A stretch of DNA of 64,000 nucleotides from JACRLW01 sp046349595. GTDB taxonomy: Bacteria; Planctomycetota; UBA1135; UBA2386. Below are positions 7,917 to 18,226 of the stretch, one piece after another (position 1 is the stretch's first letter; each line of letters begins with the position of its first letter). Below the pieces are notes generated by a model. It was not told the origin of the DNA and did no database searches. It saw only the letters and a program-made list of their open reading frames with translations. The stretch spans positions 1,984,001-2,048,000 of the forward strand of contig JAXMCA010000001.1 of the NCBI GenBank assembly GCA_046349595.1, given 5' to 3'. The translations under genes and the position numbers were made by a program.

Positions 7917-10259
7917 ATGCCGATGACCCGACGCGTGGCGTGTGCCACCGCGATCCTCTTCTTCTCCGCCGGCCTCCTGCGCGCACAGGGCGAACTCGAG
8001 AGTCAGGTGGCACGCGCCCTGACGCGCGCCGATGCCGAACCGCTCACCGCCGTGTTCGCGACCGGATCCGAGATCGCCGACCTCGGTGAGTCGGAAGCGG
8101 TGGCACGCGTCGTCACCCAGGCTGCCGCGAAGTCCGGCAACCACGGGCGACTGGCCGGCGCGGTGGCCCTCCGTGCACTCGCGGACGGCGACATCCACGG
8201 CAAGGAGATCCTCGATCTCCTCACGCCGATCGCGACCAGCAAGGACGGCGACGAACAGGCCGCGGCGCTGTCGATCCTCGGCGACCCGACGCTGTTCAAC
8301 AAGCGCGTGCTGCCCGACGTCCGCAAGCTCGTCGCCGAGCGCCTCGGCGACACGCTCGCCACTCCGGCAGCACAGATCGAGGCCGCGCGTGCCTTGTGGC
8401 GGGTCGGCAGCGAGAGCGAGCAACTCCAGGCCAAGCAGACGCTGACCGGATTCCTGCGCTCGAGCGACCATGCGGTGTCGGTGCGTTCCGCGCTGACGCT
8501 GGCCGAGTTCAACAGCGATCTGTCGGGCGACGTCGGCAAGGTGCTGCGGCGCGCCCAGAGCGAGCCGACCGCGGATGGCCGTCTCGCCGCGGCGTACCTC
8601 CAGCGCGAGGAGGAGCGCCGGGTGTTCCAGCGGCGACTGACCTCCCTCGTCGAAGACCCGAAGTTCATCCCCAATGCCGGGAGCAAGGACGACCTCGCGC
8701 TGCTGCACGAGCTGATCCGCCTCGGCGAGACGCAGCACATCCGCGGCACGACCTTCAAGGAGGACGACCTCCTGGAGAGCGCGGCCAAGGGGATGATGCA
8801 GTCGATGGACCCGCACACGGCGTACTTCACGTCGGACGAGTTCCAGCGCTTCTTCTTCGACCTCAACCGCGAGTACGGGGGCATCGGTGCCTTCGTCAAC
8901 TTCGACCGCGACAACGTCTTCTCCATCACCCGTCCGATCTACTCCGGCCCGGCGTACCGCGCGGGCTTGCGCTCGGGTGACAAGATCCTCGAGGTCGATG
9001 GCTGGGACACCTCGGGTCGGACCTCGGAGGAGATCATCGCACGCCTGAAGGGACAGCCGAACACGGCGGTCACGCTGAAGATCGTGCGCCCGGGACTGCA
9101 GGAGCCGAAGGACGTCGCGATCACCCGCCAGGAGATCGTGGTGCCGTCGGTGAACTACGACATGCTGCCCGGGAGCGTCGGCTATGCGGAGGTCGTGACC
9201 TTCGCGCAGAACACCGGCCAGGAGATGCACGAGGCTCTCGAGCACCTGAAGGCGCAGGGCATGACCTCGCTGGTCGTCGATCTCCGCAACAACACCGGCG
9301 GCTATCTGCTGGCGGCGCGCGATCTGGTCGAGATGTTCGTCGCGGCCGACAAGATGGTCGTCTACACGCAGGGTCGCAGCGAGGACAAGGTCACCTACCG
9401 CACGCGGCCGCGGCATCAGTTCGACACCGACATCCCGCTGGCGGTGCTCGTCAACGAGTTCACCGCGTCCGCGTCCGAGATCACCGCGGGTGCTCTCCAG
9501 GACCACGGCCGTGCGACCATCGTCGGCGATCGCAGCTACGGCAAGGGCAGCGTGCAGCAGATCATGGCGCTGCGCAGCAAGCCGGGTGAGCCCTTCGAGG
9601 ACAAGAACGAAGACGGCGCACGCGACGAATGGGAGCCGTACACCGACGTCAACGGCAACGGCAAGTACGACCCCGGTGCGCACGTGAAGATCACGGTCGC
9701 GCGCTACTACCTGCCCAGCGGTCGCTCGATCCACAAGGAGATCGACCGTGACGGCAAGGTGCTCGCGCCGGACTGGGGCATCATCCCCGACGTGCCGATC
9801 GAACTGCGCGAAGTCAGCGCGAAGGACGCCTGGAAGAACGCCGAGCTCTTCGAGATCTACCAGACCGGCAAGCTGCAGGAGTACGCGAAGAGACTCGTCG
9901 GCTCCGAGCCCGAGCTGATGTTGCAGCTCGCCGACTCCGATGGCGGCGATGCGACGCGCTATCCGGGCTTCGACGACTTCTACAAGGGTCTGTCGACGCA
10001 CCTCGAACGCGACGACGTCCGCCGCTGGGTGCGCTATCTCGTCCGCGACGAGGTCGCCGACCTCCGCGGCAAGGCCTACCCCGGTGGTCGTGCGCTCGGC
10101 GACATCCAGGAGGATGCGCAGCTCCAGGAGGCGATCCGCCAGGTGCTGCAGAAGTCCGGCAAGGACATCCGCCAGATCCCCGAGTACGGCAAGGTCCTGA
10201 AGATCGGTTTCGGTCAGGACCCGAAGAACGCGACCGAAGTGCCGACCGCCAAGCACTGA
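7917..10259 (+). CDS. Exported S41 family (C-terminal processing) protease with PDZ domain
   Basis: 780 residues. The ATG at 7917 was chosen because AAGGA sits 6 bases upstream and it begins a clean signal peptide; an ATG at 7890 adds nine polar residues. Mature order: a helical HEAT-like region (about 25-230), a region ending in a PDZ domain around SGPAYRAGLRSGDKILEVDG, then the S41 domain. The catalytic serine loop TASASEITAGAL is near 516-527 and K543 sits in SYGKGSVQ, matching the Ser/Lys dyad of CtpA/Prc proteases. After the lysine loop are two Ca-binding-like loops, DKNEDGARDEW and DVNGNGKYD. It probably degrades or trims periplasmic proteins. Confidence 0.92.
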   Translation: MPMTRRVACATAILFFSAGLLRAQGELESQVARALTRADAEPLTAVFATGSEIADLGESEAVARVVTQAAAKSGNHGRLAGAVALRALADGDIHGKEILDLLTPIATSKDGDEQAAALSILGDPTLFNKRVLPDVRKLVAERLGDTLATPAAQIEAARALWRVGSESEQLQAKQTLTGFLRSSDHAVSVRSALTLAEFNSDLSGDVGKVLRRAQSEPTADGRLAAAYLQREEERRVFQRRLTSLVEDPKFIPNAGSKDDLALLHELIRLGETQHIRGTTFKEDDLLESAAKGMMQSMDPHTAYFTSDEFQRFFFDLNREYGGIGAFVNFDRDNVFSITRPIYSGPAYRAGLRSGDKILEVDGWDTSGRTSEEIIARLKGQPNTAVTLKIVRPGLQEPKDVAITRQEIVVPSVNYDMLPGSVGYAEVVTFAQNTGQEMHEALEHLKAQGMTSLVVDLRNNTGGYLLAARDLVEMFVAADKMVVYTQGRSEDKVTYRTRPRHQFDTDIPLAVLVNEFTASASEITAGALQDHGRATIVGDRSYGKGSVQQIMALRSKPGEPFEDKNEDGARDEWEPYTDVNGNGKYDPGAHVKITVARYYLPSGRSIHKEIDRDGKVLAPDWGIIPDVPIELREVSAKDAWKNAELFEIYQTGKLQEYAKRLVGSEPELMLQLADSDGGDATRYPGFDDFYKGLSTHLERDDVRRWVRYLVRDEVADLRGKAYPGGRALGDIQEDAQLQEAIRQVLQKSGKDIRQIPEYGKVLKIGFGQDPKNATEVPTAKH

Positions 10260-10267
10260 GCGAGGTC

Positions 10268-10291
10268 ACACCGCGGCGGCCGCCGCGGTGT
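10268..10291. terminator. 24-base perfect palindrome between convergent genes
   Basis: ACACCGCGGCGG is followed at once by its exact reverse complement, giving 12 paired positions with no spacer. It lies in the 44-base gap where the S41 protease gene (plus) and the Minf_1886 gene (minus) converge. The RNA from either strand would form a very stable GC hairpin, so a bidirectional terminator or mRNA-end stabiliser is likely. There is no T-run on either side. Confidence 0.55.
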
Positions 10292-10303
10292 CGACCAGCG
10301 CGA

Positions 10304-10723
10304 TCAGACCGCTTGCGGATGGCTGATCGCCGTCAGCCGCTCGTTGAACTTCTCGGCGAAGGCGGCCTCGAAGTCGAAGCCGCCGGAGAAGTCGAGTCGT
10401 GAGTCCTCGGCGCGACGGCTCAGCAGTCCGGCATCGACGAGGTTGAAGACGATCTCGCCGAAGTCCTGGGTGCTGCGCAACCCCCAGCGCTGGAAGACGT
10501 GCGGGGCCATCGGTCCGAACTGCGCGGACGCGAAATCGCGGATGCCGTCGAGCAGCTCGCGCGCGCCGACGTGACGCTCCTCGCCGATCTTGCGATCCTT
10601 GCCGAGCTGCACCATGGTGTGGTCCAGCGCGTCGAGCAGGAACAAGTAGGCGTTGCGCGCGAAGCGTCGATCGCGCCGCCGCAGGAAGAGGATCCGTTCC
10701 TCGATGCCGTCGTGGGCCGTCAT
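10304..10723 (-). CDS. Minf_1886 family conserved protein
   Basis: 139 residues from the ATG at 10723; the longer open frame upstream is Arg/Ser-rich and not credible. The N-terminal half (ERILFLRRRDRRFARNAYLFLLDAL) and the middle segment (ARELLDGIRDFASAQFG, RWGLRSTQDFGEIVFNLVDAGLL) match the Minf_1886 family, known mainly from Planctomycetes, Verrucomicrobia and relatives. Its function is unknown; the fold looks all-helical and soluble. It follows the DNA polymerase III delta' gene by about 195 bases, so it may or may not share that transcript. Confidence 0.75.
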   Translation of the reverse strand: MTAHDGIEERILFLRRRDRRFARNAYLFLLDALDHTMVQLGKDRKIGEERHVGARELLDGIRDFASAQFGPMAPHVFQRWGLRSTQDFGEIVFNLVDAGLLSRRAEDSRLDFSGGFDFEAAFAEKFNERLTAISHPQAV

Positions 10724-10917
10724 CGCGTGTTCGTCCGCAGTCAGATGACCCGCTCGCGCGGGCCCGACCTCGGAGCACCTATCGGCCGACGACGAACCGC
10801 CCTTGATCGCGCTGCGATCGACGGCTTCGGCTCTTGGCGATGTCCTGACCGAGACACCGCTGCAGCCGCTGCCGCCCGATTCCCCGACGTCCGTGCGGTC
10901 GCCGGTGATCCGGAAGG

Positions 10918-11898
10918 TCACGCCGATTGCCCTCCGAGCGGGCTCGATCCGCACAGCCGCAGGAGCAGGCCTTCGATCACCTGGCTCTGAGGGATGCCCA
11001 GGTCGAGGTCGGCCTCCGCGGCGAGCACGGCATCGAGCGCGGTCAGACAGCTCTCGGTGCGGGCGGAAAGGTAGCCGTCGTCGGCAGATGCGGCAAGCGC
11101 ACCGTCGAGTTGGATGCGCAACCGGCTGCGCAACAGGAACAGTACGAGTCGGGCGCGCTCGTCGTTCGCTGCGCGTCCGGCTGTGCCGGATCCGCACAGG
11201 ACCTCCGCCGCGGGACGAACCGCCACCGGCCCCGGGGCGAGCAGGAAGGTCTCGATCGCGCGGCTGAGCGGGCGCAGATCGGGATCGAGGAGTCGCCGCG
11301 CAAGCCCCAGCGAGCCGCCGCAGCCGTCGATCGCCCGCTGCACGTCGGCCGCCGGGATCGCCGGATCGGCGCGAAGCAGTCCGGCGAGGTGCGCCGTTCC
11401 CAGGGCCCGGATGCGCAGGCGCGCGCAGCGCGAGCGCACCGTGTCGAGCAGGGCCTCGGGCCGGTCCACCACCAGGATCAGGAAGGCGTCTTCACCGGGC
11501 TCTTCGAGGGTCTTCAGCAGGGCGTTCTGGCCCTGCTCGTTGAGCCGATCGGCGGGATCGACGATCGCGACGCGCGCGCCGCCCTCCATCGGCCGCATCT
11601 GCAGCTTCTCGATCAGCTCACGCACGGACTCGACCGGGATCTCGGTCTTGTCCTCGGGTACCGCGAGCAGATACAGGTCGGGATGGTTGCCACTGGAGAT
11701 GCGCGCGGCCGTGGTGACGTCGCCGTCTCCCAGCAGCGCGGCCGCCATGCGCTTCGCGGCCGTCGACTTGCCGGTCCCGCGTCCACCCTCGATCACGAGG
11801 GCGTGCGGCAGCTTCCTCGCGCGCGCCAGGTTCAGGAGCCTCGCGTAGTCTTCGCCCTGACCGCGCAATGCGAACTCCGATCCGTCCACCGGAGTCAC
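10918..11898 (-). CDS. holB: DNA polymerase III delta' subunit (clamp-loader AAA+ protein)
   Basis: 326 residues from a GTG at 11898 that overlaps the tmk stop (GTGA). An AAA+ protein with Walker A GGRGTGKS (38-45), the strings VAIVDPADRLNEQGQNALLKTLEEP (Walker B and sensor region) and VRSRCARLRI (SRC motif), the standard signature of clamp-loader subunits. Delta' works in the complex that loads the beta sliding clamp on DNA. Unlike E. coli delta', the P-loop looks intact, so it may bind ATP. The order dnaA-like, tmk, holB with 4-base overlaps indicates one transcript; tmk-holB adjacency is widespread in bacteria. Confidence 0.9.
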   Translation of the reverse strand: MTPVDGSEFALRGQGEDYARLLNLARARKLPHALVIEGGRGTGKSTAAKRMAAALLGDGDVTTAARISSGNHPDLYLLAVPEDKTEIPVESVRELIEKLQMRPMEGGARVAIVDPADRLNEQGQNALLKTLEEPGEDAFLILVVDRPEALLDTVRSRCARLRIRALGTAHLAGLLRADPAIPAADVQRAIDGCGGSLGLARRLLDPDLRPLSRAIETFLLAPGPVAVRPAAEVLCGSGTAGRAANDERARLVLFLLRSRLRIQLDGALAASADDGYLSARTESCLTALDAVLAAEADLDLGIPQSQVIEGLLLRLCGSSPLGGQSA

Positions 11899-12569
11899 CG
11901 CGCAAACTCCCCGACCAGGGCCAGGATCCGAGCGTGGACCTGCTCGCGCGAGGCGGTGCCGTCGAGCATTCGGATGCGCGAGCAAGGTCCAGGATCGCCG
12001 GGCCGCCGCAACAATCCGGCCCAGCGCGAGTCGGGCGCCGCGAAGCTGCGCATGGCCGCACGGACGGCGGCGTGGAACGCGGGCGGCCTCGCCTCGATGC
12101 GATCCAGGCGACCGGCCTGCACGAGGCGCGATGCGGCGACCGCCTCCGGCACGTCGAGAACGATGATCAGATCCGGGTTCGCGATGCGCAGAAGGTGTGC
12201 GGTGACGTCGCGCACCAGATCCTCGTCGGCCCGCTGTCCCGCGTGCGAGGATCGGCACTGGTAGGCCACCGTGGACAGGAAGCAGCGCTCCGCCACGACC
12301 GCCACCCCGCCCGCGAGCGCGGGTGCGACCTCGCGGACCAACATCTCGCGCCGCGCCGCCGAGAACGCCAGCGCCTCGGCGAGAGGATCGAGTTCGCCGG
12401 TCGATGGGTCGAGCAGCACCCGACGCAATCCTTCGCCGAGCGGCGTGGAACCGGGTTCGCGGAGGTGCAGACACGCGGTCCCGCGTGAAGCGAACGCTGC
12501 AGCGAGCAGCGTCGCCTGCGTCGTCTTGCCGCAGCCGTCGGCGCCGTCGATCGCGACGTAGAAGTTCAC
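11895..12569 (-). CDS. tmk: Thymidylate kinase
   Basis: 224 residues from the GTG at 12569, which overlaps the stop of the upstream DnaA-like gene (GTGA). It phosphorylates dTMP to dTDP. The P-loop GADGCGKTT is at residues 9-17, REPGSTPLGEGLR matches the family's conserved RxPGgT-xxGexiR segment, and ERCFLSTVAYQC corresponds to the DRYxxSxxAYQ substrate loop with Asp changed to Glu. The lid region contains the Arg-rich GRLDRIEAR. Placement between a DnaA-like gene and holB joins nucleotide supply and replication. Confidence 0.93.
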   Translation of the reverse strand: MNFYVAIDGADGCGKTTQATLLAAAFASRGTACLHLREPGSTPLGEGLRRVLLDPSTGELDPLAEALAFSAARREMLVREVAPALAGGVAVVAERCFLSTVAYQCRSSHAGQRADEDLVRDVTAHLLRIANPDLIIVLDVPEAVAASRLVQAGRLDRIEARPPAFHAAVRAAMRSFAAPDSRWAGLLRRPGDPGPCSRIRMLDGTASREQVHARILALVGEFAR

Positions 12570-13774
12570 GACAGCTCCTCGACGCGGCGCGCCAGGTCCG
12601 CATCGCCGGGCAACTCGCTCTCGATCGACTGGATCATGTAGCTGACGGCGGCGCGCGTGCGCGTGAGGAAGCGACCGACCTCCGCTCGACTGAGTCCGGC
12701 GCGCACGCACAACAGGGCGAGCACCTTGCGTGCCTGGCTGACGTGGCGCCGCTGGGTGTCCCCGAGGAGTTCGTCCATCGGGACCCCGAAGGCATCGACG
12801 ACCGCACGGCGGACACGGTCGAAGATGCTGCGCGGGTCGATCAACTCGAAATAGCGACGCGCATGTCCGGGCTGATCGCGCAGGCGATCGAGCGTCCACG
12901 CGCGGCGGAGCTCCGGGAAGCCACCCTGTGTCTGCTGCGCGAGATCGTGGATCGCTTCGGCGCGGCCGTTGCGCGACGGCGGCCCCTCCAGGGCACGCAG
13001 ATAGGCGAGCCGAGCCTCAGGCCCAGGCGACTCGATCTCCGTCACGAACCCGGCGAGCAACCAGGTGCGCAGACGATCGTCGACCTCGCGGATCTCGCGT
13101 GGATGCCACCGCGAGGCCAGCAGCGTCACCACCCCGGCTTCGGCACGCGCTTCGAGAACACCGGCGAGATCGCGCTGGACCCGGGTGTGCCCGGCGAGGC
13201 GATGGACCTCGTCGATCACGAGGTCCCGCGGATCGAGGAGTTCCTCGCGCCAGGTGTCGCTCCCGCGCTCGCGACGCAGGGCCTGATGCGCATGGATCAG
13301 CGCGGTTGCATCACGCCACACGACGTTGCGGTCGCCGCGCGAGGAACGCCACCACTGCAACAGGAAACTCTTGCCGATCCCGGCCGGCCCGTGGAACAGG
13401 AACTGCCGCGACGGCAGGGCCCGTCCTTCGTACAGCGCCTGCAGCAACAACCACGCGGTGCGATTGCTACGGTCGACGATCGGCTGCATCGGACCGACCT
13501 CGAGCTCGTCCGGTTGCATCGCCTTCGGTGCAGCGGTCACCGAGATGCCGATCGCCGTCCCGAACGACGCCGACAACTCACGCTCGATCAACTCGCGGTA
13601 GAGCTGCATCACGCGTTCCGCGACCATGCGGTTGGGCGCTTCGATGTGCAGCACTCCCCGCTCGAGGAACATCGGCTGCAACTGGGCCAGCCAGGCGTCG
13701 TGGACCGCATCCCCCACCGCCGCGCGCAGCGCGGGTTGCACGTCGCGCCAGGTCGATTCGAGGAGGGCCTGCAT
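12566..13774 (-). CDS. Divergent DnaA-like AAA+ protein without key arginines
   Basis: 402 residues with the domain order of DnaA: an N-terminal helical domain (1-85), a short linker, an AAA+ core (about 95-300) and a C-terminal helical DNA-binding-like domain (about 305-390). The core starts IVDRSNRTAW, where DnaA has VGxSNxxA. Walker A is GPAGIGKS (129-136) and Walker B LVIDEV (185-190). By hand alignment the box VII arginine finger is W238 (RLRTWLLAGF) and the sensor-2 arginine is P287 (GFPELRRAW). The DnaA-box recognition signature GRDHTTVLHA is replaced by TRTRAAVSYM (371-380). It is probably a regulator or paralog rather than an ordinary initiator. It heads the tmk-holB operon. Confidence 0.75.
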   Translation of the reverse strand: MQALLESTWRDVQPALRAAVGDAVHDAWLAQLQPMFLERGVLHIEAPNRMVAERVMQLYRELIERELSASFGTAIGISVTAAPKAMQPDELEVGPMQPIVDRSNRTAWLLLQALYEGRALPSRQFLFHGPAGIGKSFLLQWWRSSRGDRNVVWRDATALIHAHQALRRERGSDTWREELLDPRDLVIDEVHRLAGHTRVQRDLAGVLEARAEAGVVTLLASRWHPREIREVDDRLRTWLLAGFVTEIESPGPEARLAYLRALEGPPSRNGRAEAIHDLAQQTQGGFPELRRAWTLDRLRDQPGHARRYFELIDPRSIFDRVRRAVVDAFGVPMDELLGDTQRRHVSQARKVLALLCVRAGLSRAEVGRFLTRTRAAVSYMIQSIESELPGDADLARRVEELS

Positions 13775-13834
13775 GCCGAGGGGGGTCGGGACGATATCCG
13801 CCGTCGCCCCCCGTTCGAAGCATGTGACCTGCCT

Positions 13835-16765
13835 TCACCGACCGCGAAGCTCGCGCGCCGCATCCGCGGTCGGGCCGTTCGGATCGTCGCGAAGTGCCCG
13901 ATCGAGGACCTCGTTCATCGCATCCAGGCGGCCGAGCCGCTTCAGCACCCGCGCCAGGGCGACGGCCGCCTCAGCCTGTTCGCGCCGGAACTCCGCCGAG
14001 TCGACGCTGCGAGGCTGACCCGCGGACCCGCCCGTCTGCTGCGGTCGGTCGAGCTCGGGTGTGATCGCGAGCAGGGCCTCATACTCGCGCACCGCGGCAT
14101 CATCGCGATCCAGGGCCACGTAGGCCTCACCCAGTTCGCGATGCACCGCGCGCGAGAACGGGTCGATCGCGATCGACTGCTCGAGGAGCTTCGCTTCCAG
14201 CCGATGGTCGCCGCGCGCACGCGCATACTCGGCCAGCTCCAGACGCGGCGCATAGGCACGCGCGGTGCGCTGGCAGTAGGTCGTCAGCTCCATCATCGCG
14301 TCGTCCTCGCGCCCCGCCTTGCGGTGCAGTCGCGCGAGCCGCAGTTCCGGAGCGACCGCCTGATCGGTGCACCCAGGCCAGGAGCGCTTCGACGCCAGGT
14401 ACACGCGCATGGCACCGTCGTCGTCGCCGCGTGCCTCGAGCAGCTCGGCGAGACGGATTCGCGAATCGAAGTCCTCGGCGCCGGCAGCGAAGGCTCGCTC
14501 GAAGGTCTCGATCGCCTCCTCGGTGCGACCGCGACGCCGCAGCAGCTCCGCCTGCAGGAGGAGACCCTCCGCATCGTTCGGGTCGCGCGCCAGGACCTCG
14601 CGCAGGTGGACCGAGGCGTCGACGTCCACGCCCCGTTGGACCGCGGCCCAGCCGAGCGCGATGCGCGCGTCGTGATCCGCAGGATCGCGCGCGATCGCGG
14701 CGCGGAAGCGATCGACGGCCTCGTCGCCCCAGTGCGGCACGAGATGGACGCGGGCGATCCGGCGTTCGCTCAGATCCTCGAGGAATCGGCGATCGATCTC
14801 GGCCGTGCCGACACCGAAGGTCTCGCGGAAGGCGTCCTCCGCCGACAGGTCGCGTCCGTATGCGCGCAGCAGTTCCACCACCTTGGGGAAGCCGAACTCA
14901 CGCACCAGGAAGTCGACCAGGAGGCCGCCCTGGTAGTAGCCGAACAGGATGCGCGGACCGCGGAACACGCGGTCGAACAGGCGGATCGGTGCGATCTCGC
15001 CGTTGGCGACCGCATCGACCAGCTCGCGCTCCATGCCGCGTTCCCAGGCCTTGTCGCGCTGGCCTTCCTCGTACACCGAGAAGCCCTCGGTCAACCAGCG
15101 CGGCACGCGATGGCGACTCAGGCCGAGCGTGAGCACGTGCGTGTACTCGTGCCACACCGTCGCCTCCCACATGAAGTCGTTGCGTCGCAGATCGGAGTCG
15201 ACCGGCGACACGAAGGTGATCATCCCGCCGAAGCACGCACCGAGCGCCGGGAAGCCGCGGAAGCCCGTGGTTCGCACCGAGAAGTCGTCCCAGGTGTGGA
15301 AGGACTCGAAGCGCACCGGGCCCTCCGGCACGAGACCGTACTTGGCATCCAACGACTGCTTCGCCGCGGTCGCGAAGGGCAGCAGATAGCGCTGGAGCAC
15401 CGCCGCATCCGCCTTGTGCAGCCAGAAGCGGAAGCCGCCCTGCTCGACCGTCACGTATTCCTCGTCGAGAAGGTCCTGCACGGCGATCACGTTGTTTCGC
15501 CAGGGATTGACATAGCCCTTCTGCAGTTCCTTCGCACGCAGCAGCAACTTGCGTGCGTCCTCGCCGCGACCGGCATAGACCAGAGCCTTGGCCTGGCCGT
15601 GCAACGCGTCGATGTCGTCGGCATCGCGCTTCAGCGCGGCATCGTAGTACGGGATCGCGTCGGTGAACCGGTACAGGGCGACCATGCGCTCACCGATCGC
15701 GCGATCCACACCGCCCCAGTCCGGATCGAACTCGAGCGCGCGTGCGCGGTAGTCGCTGGCACCCTTCTCGTCGTGGACGATCACCGCGGCGGCACAACGC
15801 TCGGCGAGCACATCGCGATCCCGCGGGTTGATCGAGAGGGCCTGATCGAGGAAACGCACACCCTCTTCGAAGCGGCGATCGTCGATCCATCCGATCCCGC
15901 GCAGCAGCAGGGCCGGGACCGAACGCGGATTCGCGGCCAGCGCGCGGTCGAGGAAGTTCTCGGTCTTCGCGGGCTCGAGCAGGTGGTTGCGGACCCGGAT
16001 CCGGTACAGCGCGAGCAAGGCCTCCTCGATCTCGCCGTTGCGTTCGAGGACGTCGAGCAGGGTGCGCTCGCCGCTCTCCGCACCGGACCACTCGCCATAG
16101 ACGTCGAAGCGCAGCTTCCCGTAGAGCGTGCGTGGCAGCCACGCATCCGGGTCCTTGCGGATCGCGGCGACAAGGCGTTGCGATGCCTCCTCGACGTTCT
16201 GCCTTCCGCCCAGCACCATCAGAGCGCGCGCACCGAAGGAGAGCGCCTGCGCGTCGTCACCGGCGACGTCGGCCGCGGCCTGCAGTTCGCGATCACCCTC
16301 CGCGCGACGTCCGGTGATGCGCAGCAACTCACCGAGCCGGCAGCGCAAGGGGCCCGTGCCGCCTTCCTTCGCATCCTGGATCGCGGCGCGCAGCAGCGCC
16401 TCCCCCTCGGCGTAGCGGCCGGTGCGCAGCGCCGAATCGATCGCGAGGAGCCGGAAGGGCGCGCGATCACGCTCCTCGGCGGGCAACTGCGCGAGTCCCG
16501 TCGCCACCGCATCGTCGTCGCCGTGGCGGAAGCGTAGTTCGAGCAGGCCCCGGCGCGCCTGCCGGAGCACGTCTGCGGGCGGCGCATCGCCTTCCTCGAC
16601 GGCATCCACGATGTCCTGCAGGATCGCCTCGGCCTTGCGCAGGTCGCCACGGCGGAACAGGCGTTGCGCCTCCTTCAGATCGGCGCCGAAACCGTCGTCC
16701 TGCGCGACGAGGTTCGCGCCGCAGAGGACCAGGACCACGAGCGCGCGGAGCATGCTGGGTTTCAT
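13835..16765 (-). CDS. Exported TPR-repeat protein with embedded gluzincin-like metallopeptidase domain
   Basis: 976 residues from the ATG at 16765, which begins a signal peptide (MLRALVVLVLCGANLVAQ). Tetratricopeptide-type helical repeats fill the N-terminal half (about 30-430) and most of the C-terminal third (about 690-960). Between them is a peptidase-MA-like domain with HEYTH at 538-542 and a candidate third zinc ligand E559 in WLTEGFS. The family is known from Gram-negative envelopes but substrates are unknown. The HExxH and downstream Glu are intact, so activity is plausible. It ends 61 bases before the DnaA-like gene. An in-frame ATG at 16786 would add seven residues. Confidence 0.8.
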   Translation of the reverse strand: MKPSMLRALVVLVLCGANLVAQDDGFGADLKEAQRLFRRGDLRKAEAILQDIVDAVEEGDAPPADVLRQARRGLLELRFRHGDDDAVATGLAQLPAEERDRAPFRLLAIDSALRTGRYAEGEALLRAAIQDAKEGGTGPLRCRLGELLRITGRRAEGDRELQAAADVAGDDAQALSFGARALMVLGGRQNVEEASQRLVAAIRKDPDAWLPRTLYGKLRFDVYGEWSGAESGERTLLDVLERNGEIEEALLALYRIRVRNHLLEPAKTENFLDRALAANPRSVPALLLRGIGWIDDRRFEEGVRFLDQALSINPRDRDVLAERCAAAVIVHDEKGASDYRARALEFDPDWGGVDRAIGERMVALYRFTDAIPYYDAALKRDADDIDALHGQAKALVYAGRGEDARKLLLRAKELQKGYVNPWRNNVIAVQDLLDEEYVTVEQGGFRFWLHKADAAVLQRYLLPFATAAKQSLDAKYGLVPEGPVRFESFHTWDDFSVRTTGFRGFPALGACFGGMITFVSPVDSDLRRNDFMWEATVWHEYTHVLTLGLSRHRVPRWLTEGFSVYEEGQRDKAWERGMERELVDAVANGEIAPIRLFDRVFRGPRILFGYYQGGLLVDFLVREFGFPKVVELLRAYGRDLSAEDAFRETFGVGTAEIDRRFLEDLSERRIARVHLVPHWGDEAVDRFRAAIARDPADHDARIALGWAAVQRGVDVDASVHLREVLARDPNDAEGLLLQAELLRRRGRTEEAIETFERAFAAGAEDFDSRIRLAELLEARGDDDGAMRVYLASKRSWPGCTDQAVAPELRLARLHRKAGREDDAMMELTTYCQRTARAYAPRLELAEYARARGDHRLEAKLLEQSIAIDPFSRAVHRELGEAYVALDRDDAAVREYEALLAITPELDRPQQTGGSAGQPRSVDSAEFRREQAEAAVALARVLKRLGRLDAMNEVLDRALRDDPNGPTADAARELRGR

Positions 16766-16873
16766 CGGATCGATGCGACGGCGCATCCTAGGAGATCGAG
16801 CGCGCGGCGGGTGGATCCATGCGCGGTCGGACTGCTACTACGCAGGACGGAAGCGGACCGCGCGTCGTCGCCC

Positions 16874-18222
<1,349 letters not shown>

Positions 18223-18226
<4 letters not shown>

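Noticed and set aside
10724..11197. Extended N-terminus for the Minf_1886 protein
   Set aside because: Runs into holB in another frame; the family starts at the ATG at 10723.
12323..16537. 1404-residue open frame on the plus strand
   Set aside because: Lies antisense to tmk, the DnaA-like gene and the TPR protein; it is a shadow of GC-biased codons with Arg/Ala/Asp-rich, family-free sequence.
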